Shown piece after piece: positions 36,364-45,465 of a stretch of 64,000 nucleotides of DNA. Made by a program: the position numbers and the translations under genes. Under the pieces are notes generated by a model. That model searched no databases and had not been told where the DNA came from. It worked only from the letters and a program-made list of their open reading frames with translations. Origin of the DNA: Pseudogracilibacillus sp037071985 (GTDB taxonomy: Bacteria > Bacillota > Bacilli > Bacillales > Amphibacillaceae); NCBI RefSeq assembly GCF_037071985.1, contig NZ_JAXHDF010000010.1:1-64000 (forward strand), read 5' to 3'. How positions within the stretch are numbered: the stretch's first letter is position 1; each line of letters begins with the position of its first letter.

Positions 36364-36465
36364 AAGACATTTTGATTGATAAGAATAGGGTATGAGTTCA
36401 CAAATAGATTCAAAGCAGGTATAATAGACCCAGAATTATTATTCGTTTTTAGGGAGGTAAATTTC

Positions 36466-36567
36466 ATGAAACTAGTATTAATATTAGCTGTTGCTCTTTC
36501 ATTCATCACTGCATGCTTTACTTCTGCATACGAAGCAAAACCGGGTGTACCAAAAAATAATCAATAA
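36466..36567 (+). CDS. Very small putative lipoprotein
   Basis: A 33-residue product, MKLVLILAVALSFITACF and onwards. The N-terminus is a typical signal peptide ending in a lipobox-like ITAC, leaving only 17 residues (CFTSAYEAKPGVPKNNQ) after processing. GGGAGG lies eight bases before the ATG and a strong terminator follows the stop, so it is likely expressed. No family is recognised. An in-frame reading can be extended 90 bases upstream, but without a ribosome binding site. Confidence 0.6.
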   Translation: MKLVLILAVALSFITACFTSAYEAKPGVPKNNQ

Positions 36568-36568
36568 T

Positions 36569-36606
36569 AAAATCGTCATGTGATTTTCTTTACATGACGA
36601 TTTTTT
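36569..36606 (+). terminator. Terminator of the small lipoprotein gene
   Basis: A 13-base perfect stem (36569-36581 with 36592-36604) followed by six T residues in total. Confidence 0.85.
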
Positions 36607-36660
36607 ATTACTAACGGTTTCGCAGCGAAAAATAGATAAATATACCACAAAAAATATAAA

Positions 36661-37215
36661 CTGCGCAGTAACTTATTAAAAAGTTAAGCGTATGATTCAC
36701 TACGAAAATACAATGCACTTTCACCACAGACATAAGAGCGATATCTTGGACTACATATTGATCGTCCCACCAAGTACATCTTTTCAAGCCGCACTATCGC
36801 TTGCTTTCACAGTGTTTCCTTTACTGTGGCCGACTGTTGAACCTACTTCGTACTACGCACTAGTCTCACCGATGCCTTTCCTCCTACGACGGATAGGACG
36901 TCCAAGTGTTGGCGTAGGCCACAGTACGTGACCGAAATTAGGCAACTAGGAGTCTCCGTGTATAACGCTGTTATAGAAATTCTAACTAGCGTAGGCATAA
37001 TACGTAGACTCCTGTGGGAATAGCACGAGTCTGAAGACCCCGCAGCATAATTTAATGATGGCCGACTAAAAATGTCTTTGCTGACAACGTCGACAAACTC
37101 CTTGTCGGGACAAGGGGGCTGAAGCCGTCCCCACGGAAAGCGAAGTATTCTGCCGAAGCGGTCCAGCTAACCCACGTCTCTTTTAGAACTCACTTTGTTT
37201 GTGCGATAGTTGAGT
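36661..37215. repeat. Composite repeat cluster, copy 2 (inverse orientation)
   Basis: A gene-free block of about 555 bases. It begins CTGCGCAGTAACT and ends with AACTCACTTTG and GTTGAGT. These are the reverse complements of the right and left ends of the cluster at 28161-28647. Inside are a hairpin with ACTGTGGCC (36823-36831) and GGCCACAGT (36919-36927), a GATCGTCCCA block shared with copy 1, and palindromic unit C. It is GC-richer than flanking DNA and has no supported gene. Confidence 0.7.
36991..37163 (+). repeat. Palindromic repeat unit C
   Basis: The left arm holds GTAGACTCCTGTGGG. The right arm, CCCCACGGAAAGCGAAGTAT followed by TCTGCCGAAGCGG, is nearly identical to the right arm of unit A read on the minus strand. 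Confidence 0.7.
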
Positions 37216-37230
37216 TATTACTAAAGAATA

Positions 37231-37704
37231 CTACTTCACATATGGAAAACCTTGCTGCCTTAAAGCTTCATAAATTATGATAGCAGCTGAATTTGATAAA
37301 TTTAATGAGCGTACTTGGTCGGTCATATGAATACGTAGACAGTAGTCTTCTTTACCTTCTATCAATTCTTTAGGAATCCCATTCGTTTCCCTGCCAAAAA
37401 CAAAAAACAACTCTTCCTCTTTATTACTATAGTCAAAATCAGAATAGTATTTTGTTCCAAAATTTTCTATATAATAAAATATTCCCTTCTCATATTTTTT
37501 ATACAGTTCATTTATTGAATCATATTCATGAATGGTTACATCATTCCAATAGTCGAGACCTGCTCTCCTTAGCATTTTGTCATCTGTTGAAAACCCTAGT
37601 GGATGAATTAAATGTAAAGACGTATTGGTTGCTAGGCAAGTGCGAGCAATATTACCAGTGTTGGCTGGTATTTCTGGTTGATATAAGACGATATGTAATC
37701 CCAT
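37231..37704 (-). CDS. trmL: tRNA (cytidine/uridine-2'-O-)-methyltransferase TrmL
   Basis: A 157-residue SPOUT-class methyltransferase that modifies the wobble base 34 of leucine tRNAs. The trefoil-knot SAM site is formed by FVFGRETNGIPKEL (near residue 100) and the LNLSNSAAIIIYEAL motif (near 135). The N-terminal QPEIPANTGNIARTC motif is diagnostic for the TrmL/YibK group. Length is typical. It is preceded by the amidase and queG genes in the order also seen in B. subtilis (yhbA-yhbB-cspR). Confidence 0.95.
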   Translation of the reverse strand: MGLHIVLYQPEIPANTGNIARTCLATNTSLHLIHPLGFSTDDKMLRRAGLDYWNDVTIHEYDSINELYKKYEKGIFYYIENFGTKYYSDFDYSNKEEELFFVFGRETNGIPKELIEGKEDYCLRIHMTDQVRSLNLSNSAAIIIYEALRQQGFPYVK

Positions 37705-37738
37705 AAAATTTTCTCCTCGTACGATATAATGATATATT

Positions 37739-38230
37739 TTATCCTTTTATTCGAAAAAAAGCATATCTAATATTAGTTGTCCAAGCTGCTGAATCGGTAT
37801 ATGTCCAAAATCGATGCCGACTATTATCTGTATGAGCATTTACTAAGGGGTTTCCACTGTTATCATATGTCACAACAATTGTATTATGATCCCAGCGATT
37901 ATTACCTTCAAAATCATAACAAATTACATCTCCTGGGTAAAGTTCTTGAGCTCGCGAAACTTCCACTGCCTGAAGGCCACTCTTTGATGTTTTTAAATAC
38001 CAATACAACGAGTGAGCAACAGACCAGCTGAAACTCCAATTATTATATCGACACCACCATCCTCGGTCTCTTACAGGTTCTCCTCTCATCGGTGCTCCTC
38101 CCGCATATAAACATTGCGATATAAAATTAGTACAGTCAACGTCAAATTGAGGGAATTCCGGGTTATAACTGTTCCACCACTTTTCTGCATATTCTACCGC
38201 CCGATCACGATCGTATACAAAACCATTCAT
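37739..38230 (-). CDS. Amidase-domain protein (YhbB-like)
   Basis: A 163-residue protein built almost entirely of the putative amidase domain PF12671. Seen in it are DCTNFISQCLYAGGAPMRG with the likely nucleophilic Cys (near residue 37), RWDHNTIVVTYD with the likely His, and NAHTDNSRHR. Related proteins are often attached to cell-wall or spore-coat factors, but no signal peptide is present here. The ATG at 38230 has GGAGGAG six bases upstream, while a longer frame to 38272 has no ribosome binding site. Confidence 0.8.
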   Translation of the reverse strand: MNGFVYDRDRAVEYAEKWWNSYNPEFPQFDVDCTNFISQCLYAGGAPMRGEPVRDRGWWCRYNNWSFSWSVAHSLYWYLKTSKSGLQAVEVSRAQELYPGDVICYDFEGNNRWDHNTIVVTYDNSGNPLVNAHTDNSRHRFWTYTDSAAWTTNIRYAFFRIKG

Positions 38231-38290
38231 ATATTTCTCCTCCTCAATATCTAAAGTGATAGAAAAGGGCAAAGCTTAAAAGCTTGAACT

Positions 38291-38325
38291 AAAAAAAGTT
38301 CTCTCATCTATTTGTATGAGAGAAC
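38291..38325 (-). terminator. Terminator of queG
   Basis: GTTCTCTCAT (38298-38307) pairs perfectly with ATGAGAGAAC (38316-38325) and is followed on the minus strand by seven T residues. Confidence 0.85.
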
Positions 38326-38338
38326 CGGCATAATCTTG

Positions 38339-39481
38339 CTATCTATTATTTACTTCTGCAAGCTGTAATCCTTTTTTCATTTCGGTTAATACGCGTTCAT
38401 CTTGTTCAGACACTGAAGCTTGTTCAATCGCTTCTATAGCTTTTTTCGTGCCAATTTTCCCTAGGCTCCAAGCTGCGGTACCTCGAATAACTGGCCGAAC
38501 ATCGTTTTGCATTACTTCAATCAGCTCGTCAACCGACGTTTCATCTTTAAAATGTGCCAGCCCAATCATAGCATTCCGTTGTAACGGATTTTTACCTCTC
38601 CAAAATCCAGAAACATGCCCAAATTTTTCTCTGAATTCACGATTTGACATCCGTAACATTGGACGAAGAAGTGGTTTTGCAACCTCAGGTTCTGGTTCTA
38701 ACTCTTGATGAAGATGAAAATCAATTCCTTTATTATATGGACAAACTGCTTGACAAGTATCACAGCCATATATTCTTGTCCCAATTTTTGTCCTAAATTC
38801 ATCCGGCAAAAAATCTTTCGTTTGGGTTAGAAATGCTAAACACTTTTGGGCGTTCAGTTGCCCCTCTTGAACAAGTGCACCAGTCGGACATGCATCCATA
38901 CAGATACGACAATCTCCACAGCTTTCCTCAATTGGATTATCTGGTGTAAATGGAATATTTGTAATCATTTCTCCAAGATATACAAAAGAACCAAATTCTT
39001 TCGTAATTAATAATGTATTTTTCCCACTGAACCCTATACCCGCTCGTTCAGCTACTGCCCGGTCACTCAATTCACCCGTGTCAACCATAATTTTATATGA
39101 AAAGTAAGGATTTTTCGCTTGAATGTACTGAGCTAATTTTTCTAAACGTTCTCGAAGTACATAGTGATAATCTTTTCCCCATGAAGCTCGGCAAAAAATC
39201 CCTCGACGTTCTCCTGACTTATTTTTTGGAGGATCTTGAATTTTTGACGGATAGGCAACGGCAATAGAAATAATTGACTTTGCCTCACTCATTAATTTCT
39301 TCGGTTCAGTTCGTTCTTCAATCGTGCCTTTTTCAAACCCCGAAGCATAGTTCAGTTTTTCTTGCTCTATTAATCGTTGTTTTAATTCTGTAAACATATT
39401 CGCAGAAGTAAAACCGATTTTATCAATCCCTATTTCTTTGCTATACGAAATAATATCTTGCTTTAATTCGGCAACATTCAA
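38339..39481 (-). CDS. queG: Epoxyqueuosine reductase QueG
   Basis: A 380-residue cobalamin and iron-sulfur enzyme that performs the last step of queuosine formation in tRNA. Two 4Fe-4S clusters are indicated by CGDCRICMDACPTGAL (near residue 185) and GCDTCQAVCPYN (near 240). The C-terminal part is made of HEAT-like repeats. The TTG at 39481 is chosen as start: it lies eight bases after a perfect AAGGAGG, whereas the GTG three codons earlier overlaps that site. The tRNA-modifying trmL is close by, so these genes share a wobble-modification theme. Confidence 0.95.
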   Translation of the reverse strand: MNVAELKQDIISYSKEIGIDKIGFTSANMFTELKQRLIEQEKLNYASGFEKGTIEERTEPKKLMSEAKSIISIAVAYPSKIQDPPKNKSGERRGIFCRASWGKDYHYVLRERLEKLAQYIQAKNPYFSYKIMVDTGELSDRAVAERAGIGFSGKNTLLITKEFGSFVYLGEMITNIPFTPDNPIEESCGDCRICMDACPTGALVQEGQLNAQKCLAFLTQTKDFLPDEFRTKIGTRIYGCDTCQAVCPYNKGIDFHLHQELEPEPEVAKPLLRPMLRMSNREFREKFGHVSGFWRGKNPLQRNAMIGLAHFKDETSVDELIEVMQNDVRPVIRGTAAWSLGKIGTKKAIEAIEQASVSEQDERVLTEMKKGLQLAEVNNR

Positions 39482-39610
39482 ACGAATCACCTCCTTATAA
39501 AAGTTAAACTACCATGTAAATCATACATGAATAAACCCAACAAATGAACTAATTTACAATCGCTCGAATAAGATGTAAAATATTATTGTAGATGAGGGGG
39601 ATGTAATAGT

Positions 39611-40477
39611 ATGTCAATGTATCCAATTATTTTGTCACAAGGTAAATTTACACATAAGGACAGTTTGACTTTTCCATATGAAGAACGAGGCCTTCATTTC
39701 GGAGACGGAGTATACGAAGTAATTCGTATTTACGATGGCAGACTTTATTTATTAGATGAGCATGTCGATCGTTTATTTCGCTCACTTGATGCCATTCGAA
39801 TCGAGTTGAAACATTCGAAAGCGGAAATAATAAATTTACTTTCAGAGCTAATTGCAAGAAACAATATGAACCAGGATGGTTTAGTCTACTTACAGGTTTC
39901 GAGAGGTTCAGCAAAACGTATTCATACGTTTCCGGAAAATGTTGAACCGAACTTTTATGCATATTTAGAAAATCAACCTCGAAATGTTGAAGGGATTGCA
40001 GATGGGGTAGGAGCAATTACCCTTCCAGACGAACGTTGGCAAAATTGTTATATTAAAAGTTTAAATTTACTTCCAAACGTTTTGGCGAAACAAACTGCTT
40101 TAGAGCAAGGTTGTTATGAAGCAATTCTTCATCTTGATGGACGTGTAACCGAATGTGGTTCTTCAAATGTTTTTCTTGTAAAAGACGGTAAGATTTATAC
40201 ACATCCCGCTACACATAGAATTTTAAAAGGATGTGTACGTATTGCTGTAGAACGTTTTGCAAACGACTTAAACATTCCATTCATTGAAGAGGCATTTACT
40301 TTAGATGATATTCATGAAGCGGATGAATTGTTCTTAACGAGCAGTATGTCAGAAGTATTACCAATTGTTGAAGTTGATCAGAAAAAAATTGCTGATGGAA
40401 AACCTGGTGATATTTCTCGGAAACTTCAGGAAGCATATGAAATTGATGCACAGTTAAAGCGAGAAAAAGTTAAATAA
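39611..40477 (+). CDS. dat: D-amino acid aminotransferase
   Basis: A 288-residue class IV PLP enzyme that transfers amino groups between D-amino acids and keto acids, supplying D-glutamate and D-alanine for the cell wall. The Schiff-base lysine is in YIKSLNLLPN (about residue 149). The FPYEERGLHFGDGVYEVIRI start, the cofactor-binding ECGSSNVF (near 178) and the TSSMSEVLPI stretch (near 244) distinguish D-transaminase from branched-chain types. A GAGGGGG site lies before the ATG. It is monocistronic with a strong terminator. Confidence 0.93.
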   Translation: MSMYPIILSQGKFTHKDSLTFPYEERGLHFGDGVYEVIRIYDGRLYLLDEHVDRLFRSLDAIRIELKHSKAEIINLLSELIARNNMNQDGLVYLQVSRGSAKRIHTFPENVEPNFYAYLENQPRNVEGIADGVGAITLPDERWQNCYIKSLNLLPNVLAKQTALEQGCYEAILHLDGRVTECGSSNVFLVKDGKIYTHPATHRILKGCVRIAVERFANDLNIPFIEEAFTLDDIHEADELFLTSSMSEVLPIVEVDQKKIADGKPGDISRKLQEAYEIDAQLKREKVK

Positions 40478-40487
40478 GCAAAAATAC

Positions 40488-40520
40488 ATTCCTACCTAAT
40501 TATAGGTAGGAATTTTTTTA
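40488..40520 (+). terminator. Terminator of dat
   Basis: ATTCCTACCT (40488-40497) pairs with AGGTAGGAAT (40504-40513) and is followed by a run of T residues. Confidence 0.9.
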
Positions 40521-40602
40521 TTATCTATATTATTTCTGCATCAAAGAAACAACGATGAAAAGTTGGCAGCTGATTAGCTACTCCCTACCTCATTGTTTAA
40601 TA

Positions 40603-40638
40603 AGTAAAGACGGGAATTAAATCGCCCCTGTCTTTACT
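40603..40638 (-). terminator. Possible terminator overlapping the hydrolase stop
   Basis: AGTAAAGACGGG (40603-40614) pairs with CCCCTGTCTTTACT (40625-40638). No good T run follows on the minus strand. Confidence 0.4.
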
Positions 40639-41590
40639 GTACATATTTTTCAATAAACTCGGTAATTGTTTTTAAATAATCATCTCGATATAAGATAATT
40701 GACTCCCCATGATTTGCTCCGGCATACGAAACCAATGACCGTTCACTTTTCGTATTTTCATATAGTTCTGTCGTCATTTCTGTAGGTACAAACGTATCTG
40801 AATCTCCAGAAATGTATAAAATCGGAACAGTCGCTTTTTTCACCTGATTTATTGCCGATGCTTCCGTTAAAGAGTAGCCTGCTTTTTGCTTTGTTACTAG
40901 ACTCGTTGAAGGTAAAATTGGCTTATCTGGCAAATGAAACATCCGTTCCATCTGATATGCAAACAAATCATAAACCGATGTATATGGGCTATCTGCAATA
41001 ATTGCTTTCACATTCTGTGGTAAATTTTCACCAGATGCCATTAAAACTGTGGCTGCTCCCATAGATAGTCCATGCATGACAACCTCTGTATCTGGTCCAT
41101 TATTTTCTATCAGTAAATTGATCCAATCAATCAAATCAAGGCGGTCATGCCATCCAAAACCAATATAATCTCCTTCACTATTACCATGTCCACGAAGATC
41201 TGGAGTAAATACATTGTAGCCAAGATTTTCATAATAATATTCGCCGAATAACCCCATATCATAGGCATTTCCTAAATATCCGTGAGCAAAAACGACTATT
41301 TTATTAGACGGCTCTTTCGACGGTAAATAATAACCTTGTAACTTCAATCCGTCAAATGATGTCATTTCAAGCTGGTCGAAGCTTTGTTGTTGGGTCCAAT
41401 CAATCCAATCGCCTTCTAAAAATTCATCAAGTGCTTCTGCAGATACTTCCAAATCTGAATTACCTTGAAGAAAATCTTTCGGCCCTCGTTTAATCGCTAA
41501 ATTATAAAAATAAAAACTTGCTACTACATCTATAATTAATAAACTGCATAGTACAGTACTAAGTATAATCATCCAACGTTTTCTCTTCAT
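40634..41590 (-). CDS. Membrane-anchored alpha/beta hydrolase (YqkD-like)
   Basis: A 318-residue protein. One N-terminal membrane helix (residues about 7-30) anchors a serine hydrolase domain. The oxyanion HGYLGN motif (near 103), the nucleophile elbow GLSMG (near 175), an Asp in SGDSDTFVP (near 263) and the His of ANHGES (near 293) complete the triad. The architecture is that of B. subtilis YqkD. The substrate is unknown. The ATG follows GGGGGGATAG. Confidence 0.85.
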   Translation of the reverse strand: MKRKRWMIILSTVLCSLLIIDVVASFYFYNLAIKRGPKDFLQGNSDLEVSAEALDEFLEGDWIDWTQQQSFDQLEMTSFDGLKLQGYYLPSKEPSNKIVVFAHGYLGNAYDMGLFGEYYYENLGYNVFTPDLRGHGNSEGDYIGFGWHDRLDLIDWINLLIENNGPDTEVVMHGLSMGAATVLMASGENLPQNVKAIIADSPYTSVYDLFAYQMERMFHLPDKPILPSTSLVTKQKAGYSLTEASAINQVKKATVPILYISGDSDTFVPTEMTTELYENTKSERSLVSYAGANHGESIILYRDDYLKTITEFIEKYVQ

Positions 41591-41809
41591 TTCTATCCCC
41601 CCTACCTGAGGTCTCTCTTATTCTATTATAATAGAAATGAAAATATTAATCTGTAATTTCCACTCAATTCTTTTTTACAAAAAAGGATTATAATGGATAT
41701 TTTTTCGTGGAAATAAATTTGGCACAATACGTATACCCACAGAAAAATTTACATACATTCATCGTGAGTGCATGTATAGTGCAGAAATTATCGGCAAGTA
41801 GCCTTGGGA

Positions 41810-41982
41810 TAACGGCGGATTGGAGGTCGATATCAGCGGTTGTGCAAGTTTTAAGGCGGGGCATATTCATTTATCGGCGGTGGACCAACTATAACGGCGA
41901 ATTGGAGGTCGGTATCGGCGGTTATGTAAGTTTTACGGCGGGGCATATTCATTTATTGGCGATGGACCAACTATAACGGCGA
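41810..41982. repeat. 82-bp tandem repeat
   Basis: Two consecutive 82-base copies (41810-41891 and 41892-41973) about 90% identical, with the first 9 bases of a third. Each copy starts TAACGGCG and contains ATTGGAGGTCG, AAGTTTTA, GGCGGGGCATATTCATTTAT and TGGACCAACTA. The period is not a multiple of 3 and no ribosome binding site is present, so coding is unlikely. It is GC-rich relative to its surroundings. Confidence 0.8.
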
Positions 41983-42114
41983 TTAATAGTTTTAATGTTG
42001 TACTATTTTACCTTGTAAAATTCTCCTATTAAATTGATGGATTTCACAAAGAAATCAGTGGAAAGCGAACAAGACCATAAGGAATCCACCAATTTCTTTG
42101 ATTCATTCAGCGTT
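41983..42114. repeat. Inverted repeat before the YhgE stop
   Basis: The 16-base arms at 42047-42062 and 42085-42100 pair at 14 positions around a 22-base loop. No T run follows, so a terminator role is uncertain. Otherwise this stretch is empty. Confidence 0.45.
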
Positions 42115-44265
42115 TTAATGGAAAAGACGAGAACCTTTTGAACGAAGAAACTTATGTAAATGACGATTGACAGGTTCTTTTAACAAGAATCCCATAAGAA
42201 TAAATAGGATACCAAAGACAATTAAAAAACCAATATCACGTAATGCGCGTTTCCAAATAATCCCTCCCACTGCTTCTCTCATTAAGTCAACGGCATAGGT
42301 AAACGGTAAAAATGGATTGATCGTTTGAAAAAACTCTGGAAGTAGAACGACAGGATATGTTCCTCCCGATCCAGCAATTTGTAATACAAGTAGAACAATC
42401 GCAATTGCCTTTCCGACATCTCCAAATATCGATACGACCGTATAAACAATCATCATAAAAATAAGACTGATCAAAATACCAAAAATAACAAACCAGAACG
42501 GACTACTTACTTGAACTCCTACAAGATAAACATCTCCTAAGGTCACAATGATCGTCTGCATTAAACCAATCGTCAGGAATGTCAATAACCTTCCAAAATA
42601 TACTTCTCGTGGTTTCACTTTTTCATCTGCTGGTAATTCTGTAGAAAGTAATGAGATAAGCAGTAAGGCTCCTACCCAAAGCGATAAAACGGTATAAAAT
42701 GGTGTCATCCCTGTCCCATAATTTTCAATAGGAAATATTTCATTTTTATTTAGCACGACAGGCTCAGCAAAAAATCCTTTTTCTGCTTTAGGGTTATTTT
42801 TTAATAACTCAATTATTTCATTAACGTCTGCTTCAGATTGCAATTCACGAATTCGATTTGCTAACTCCGTTACTTTATCATTCACATAAGGAAATTCGTT
42901 CAATACGTCATCCAGTACTTTTTTCCCTTCATCCAAACGATTACTTGTATTCGTAAGTAATTTATCTATTTTTGGTATTGTCGATTGAATGTCTGTTAGC
43001 ATGCTTTTTGCTGTTTGCAATTTTTCGGTCACATTTTTGATCTCTTCACTAATAGCAGCTTTAATTTGCTTTTGATATGTCGTAACAAACTCCTGAAAAC
43101 TTTCCTCTGGTACTTGTTCTATTTCTGAAATTTTTTCTGTCATCGTACCAATCTGTTGATCGTTTTCTGCTACAAATTGTTCGATATCTTTTATAGAGGT
43201 TTGTAATGACGTAAGACTTGTCTGAAGGTTTGTTATTTTATCTTGCGCATTTGATATCGTTTCGTTTTCTTCGTTAGTATTTTCTTGAATCTCACTTAGT
43301 GCTGCATTGATAGCTTCAAGTGTCTCTAATGATTCATTTACATTTTGATTTATTTCCTCAACTTTTCCTGTCAAAGCATCTTTATTCAGTTCTACCCCTT
43401 TTAATTCAGTTATTAGAGCAGAGGCTTTTTCAAACGCAGCTTTTGCTTTTTGCACATCTTCCTCTATTTTAGGTTCCAACTCTTTAAACTTTTCTTCAGC
43501 GTTCGATATTATCTTAATCGCTTTGTTAATCGTTTCTAATCCTTCTTCTGTCATTGTTTTTGCTTCAGGTATCCATTGCTTGGCTTTTGCAATTGTTTGA
43601 TTGGCTTCTTCAGCATCTTCTCTCGTGCTTAATAATTTTTTATGTATATCAGGTAAATTCTCTTCTAAGGTAAATAAGTAAGATTCAAATTTTTTAATAT
43701 CTGGTAAGTCTGCTTCAAGTTCTAATCCGATTTGGTTAAACATATTAAAAATAACGCCATTTACTGTCGAAATAAATTGACTGCTTATTTGTTCAACAAT
43801 AACCGAAGCCCCTTTTTCAGTTATTTTCGGAGAAATAGCATTAATTTTTTCATTTACATAATATTCAATCTTAGCTTTTTGTGGTTTTTCTGTAATCACC
43901 GTTCCTAACGTTGCTGAAAAATCATCAGGTACAACAATGACCGCAAAATAATTGCCATATTCTACTTCTTCCATCGCTTTTTCCCGATTAACAAATTTCC
44001 AATCAAAGTCATTGTTTTTTTGCAACGTTTCAACTAATAAATCCCCGACATTTACATCTTGATCCCTAATATTCGTTCCTGTATCTTCATTTACAACTGC
44101 AATCGGAATCTGATTTGTCTGACCATAAGGATCCCAAGATGCTTTTATGTTTAACCACGCATAAAGGGAGGGTAAGATAATTAACCCTCCAATTAAAATG
44201 GCTACAACCCAATTCGTCGTTATATTTTTTATATCCAGTTTAAATATATTTATCACGTTTCGCAT
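42115..44265 (-). CDS. yhgE: YhgE/Pip domain membrane protein
   Basis: A 716-residue protein. One membrane helix near the N-terminus (residues about 18-38) is followed by a large extracytoplasmic region, mostly coiled coil from 190 to 500, and then five or six C-terminal helices (about 530-700). The start LDIKNITTNWVVAILIGGLI and PSLYAWLNIKASWDPYGQT are typical of the YhgE/Pip family, whose members include the phage infection protein of Lactococcus. The ABC-2-like C-terminus suggests an export-type membrane domain. It follows the ABC exporter genes by about 100 bases. Confidence 0.88.
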   Translation of the reverse strand: MRNVINIFKLDIKNITTNWVVAILIGGLIILPSLYAWLNIKASWDPYGQTNQIPIAVVNEDTGTNIRDQDVNVGDLLVETLQKNNDFDWKFVNREKAMEEVEYGNYFAVIVVPDDFSATLGTVITEKPQKAKIEYYVNEKINAISPKITEKGASVIVEQISSQFISTVNGVIFNMFNQIGLELEADLPDIKKFESYLFTLEENLPDIHKKLLSTREDAEEANQTIAKAKQWIPEAKTMTEEGLETINKAIKIISNAEEKFKELEPKIEEDVQKAKAAFEKASALITELKGVELNKDALTGKVEEINQNVNESLETLEAINAALSEIQENTNEENETISNAQDKITNLQTSLTSLQTSIKDIEQFVAENDQQIGTMTEKISEIEQVPEESFQEFVTTYQKQIKAAISEEIKNVTEKLQTAKSMLTDIQSTIPKIDKLLTNTSNRLDEGKKVLDDVLNEFPYVNDKVTELANRIRELQSEADVNEIIELLKNNPKAEKGFFAEPVVLNKNEIFPIENYGTGMTPFYTVLSLWVGALLLISLLSTELPADEKVKPREVYFGRLLTFLTIGLMQTIIVTLGDVYLVGVQVSSPFWFVIFGILISLIFMMIVYTVVSIFGDVGKAIAIVLLVLQIAGSGGTYPVVLLPEFFQTINPFLPFTYAVDLMREAVGGIIWKRALRDIGFLIVFGILFILMGFLLKEPVNRHLHKFLRSKGSRLFH

Positions 44266-44370
44266 ATCATCATTCCAAAAGTTAATTAGTTATTTATTCT
44301 ACTTTATCCCAAACTGATTGAAATGAAACATGCTACTGGAAATTCTTATCTTTCTTTTTATCCATTCCTC

Positions 44371-45465
44371 TTATGAGATATAATTTCTTTCCATCAAATG
44401 AATACCTAACCCCGTTAAAACAACGGTCATTAACAGTAAAATGCTTACCGGATATAAAATCTGTTCTAAATTATATCCATACAAGGTTACTCCATATAAT
44501 ACTTCCATTCCGTACGTTATCGGAATCAATTTTGATAATTGCAGCATAAAAGTTGAATCCACGATGTCTAGTGGCCAAAATGCACCACCAATCATTGCCA
44601 TGCTTACAGATACAATTGGAATGACAGCATTAAATTGTTGTATTGTATTAACTGTTCCTATGATAAAAATAGATAGAGCCACTATCGCTAACACATAAGG
44701 AATTAATAAAAGTAATGTTTGCCAAAACATCCCATGAAAATCAACCTTAACTATAAATCGAAATATGAAAAAAACAATTACTACTTGAACATAACCGATT
44801 AAAAAACTATAGAGGAAATTTGCTACATACATTTCCCATTTTCTAACAGGTGACAGAATAACCCGATCCCATACACCAGTTCTTTTCTCTAACAAGATTT
44901 GAAACACACTATAGGCAATTGTATAAATGACAAAAAACAATGAAAAACCGAAGAGTGTATGCAGATTTCCGTCAAAAAGGAATGTATCTTGCCCGTGAAA
45001 CCATTGACTTTTCACATTAAAAAATGAATTGTTTTCAATTATTTCTTTTACATTTTCTTCGCCCGAAGCTTGTTCCAATTGGTTAAACTGTTTATCTAAG
45101 TGGTAAGCATTTTTCACTGTGTTTTCAAACAAAACCACATTAGGGGAATTGATTCCAACAAGAATGTCATAGTCATCTTGATTAAAAACAATCCCAAATT
45201 CATGTTTCCCACTAAGGATCTTTTTTTCCAGTGCCCGTTTATCCGTAACCCAATCGATTTTAAAAATACTTTTCTCATCTATCATCTCAGCTAGAGACGA
45301 GTTTTTAATCTGATTGAGTTCCGTATAGGCAGGAACCGTTATTTTATTCGTACCATTTGCACCACCAGTGATGAGGGCAAATAGAATAGACATAAACGTC
45401 ATTAAAATAAATGTCCACGGATTTCGAATTAACCATTTTATTTTCGTAATAAATATTCCACTCAT
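44371..45465 (-). CDS. ABC-2 permease, second subunit (LnrN-like)
   Basis: A 364-residue permease. The N-terminal membrane helix, an extracytoplasmic domain up to about residue 150 and five further helices fit ABC-2 exporters. It begins in a TAATG overlap with the preceding permease gene; GGGGG lies eight bases before the ATG at 45465. A longer reading from 45516 has no such support. ATPase, permease and this permease are in the order of LnrL-LnrM-LnrN, the linearmycin exporter of B. subtilis. The substrate here could be a polyene or another membrane-active compound. Confidence 0.78.
   Translation of the reverse strand: MSGIFITKIKWLIRNPWTFILMTFMSILFALITGGANGTNKITVPAYTELNQIKNSSLAEMIDEKSIFKIDWVTDKRALEKKILSGKHEFGIVFNQDDYDILVGINSPNVVLFENTVKNAYHLDKQFNQLEQASGEENVKEIIENNSFFNVKSQWFHGQDTFLFDGNLHTLFGFSLFFVIYTIAYSVFQILLEKRTGVWDRVILSPVRKWEMYVANFLYSFLIGYVQVVIVFFIFRFIVKVDFHGMFWQTLLLLIPYVLAIVALSIFIIGTVNTIQQFNAVIPIVSVSMAMIGGAFWPLDIVDSTFMLQLSKLIPITYGMEVLYGVTLYGYNLEQILYPVSILLLMTVVLTGLGIHLMERNYIS

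Noticed and set aside
36692..36931. A 79-residue frame inside the composite repeat
   Set aside because: The same DNA is a non-coding repeat at another site where the frame is not kept.
41707..41976. An 89-residue frame over the tandem repeat
   Set aside because: The 82-base period shifts the frame in each copy, so the two repeats encode different peptides. There is no ribosome binding site.
41810..41982. The tandem repeat as a CRISPR remnant
   Set aside because: The copies are adjacent without spacers, the unit is too long, and no cas gene is present in the window.
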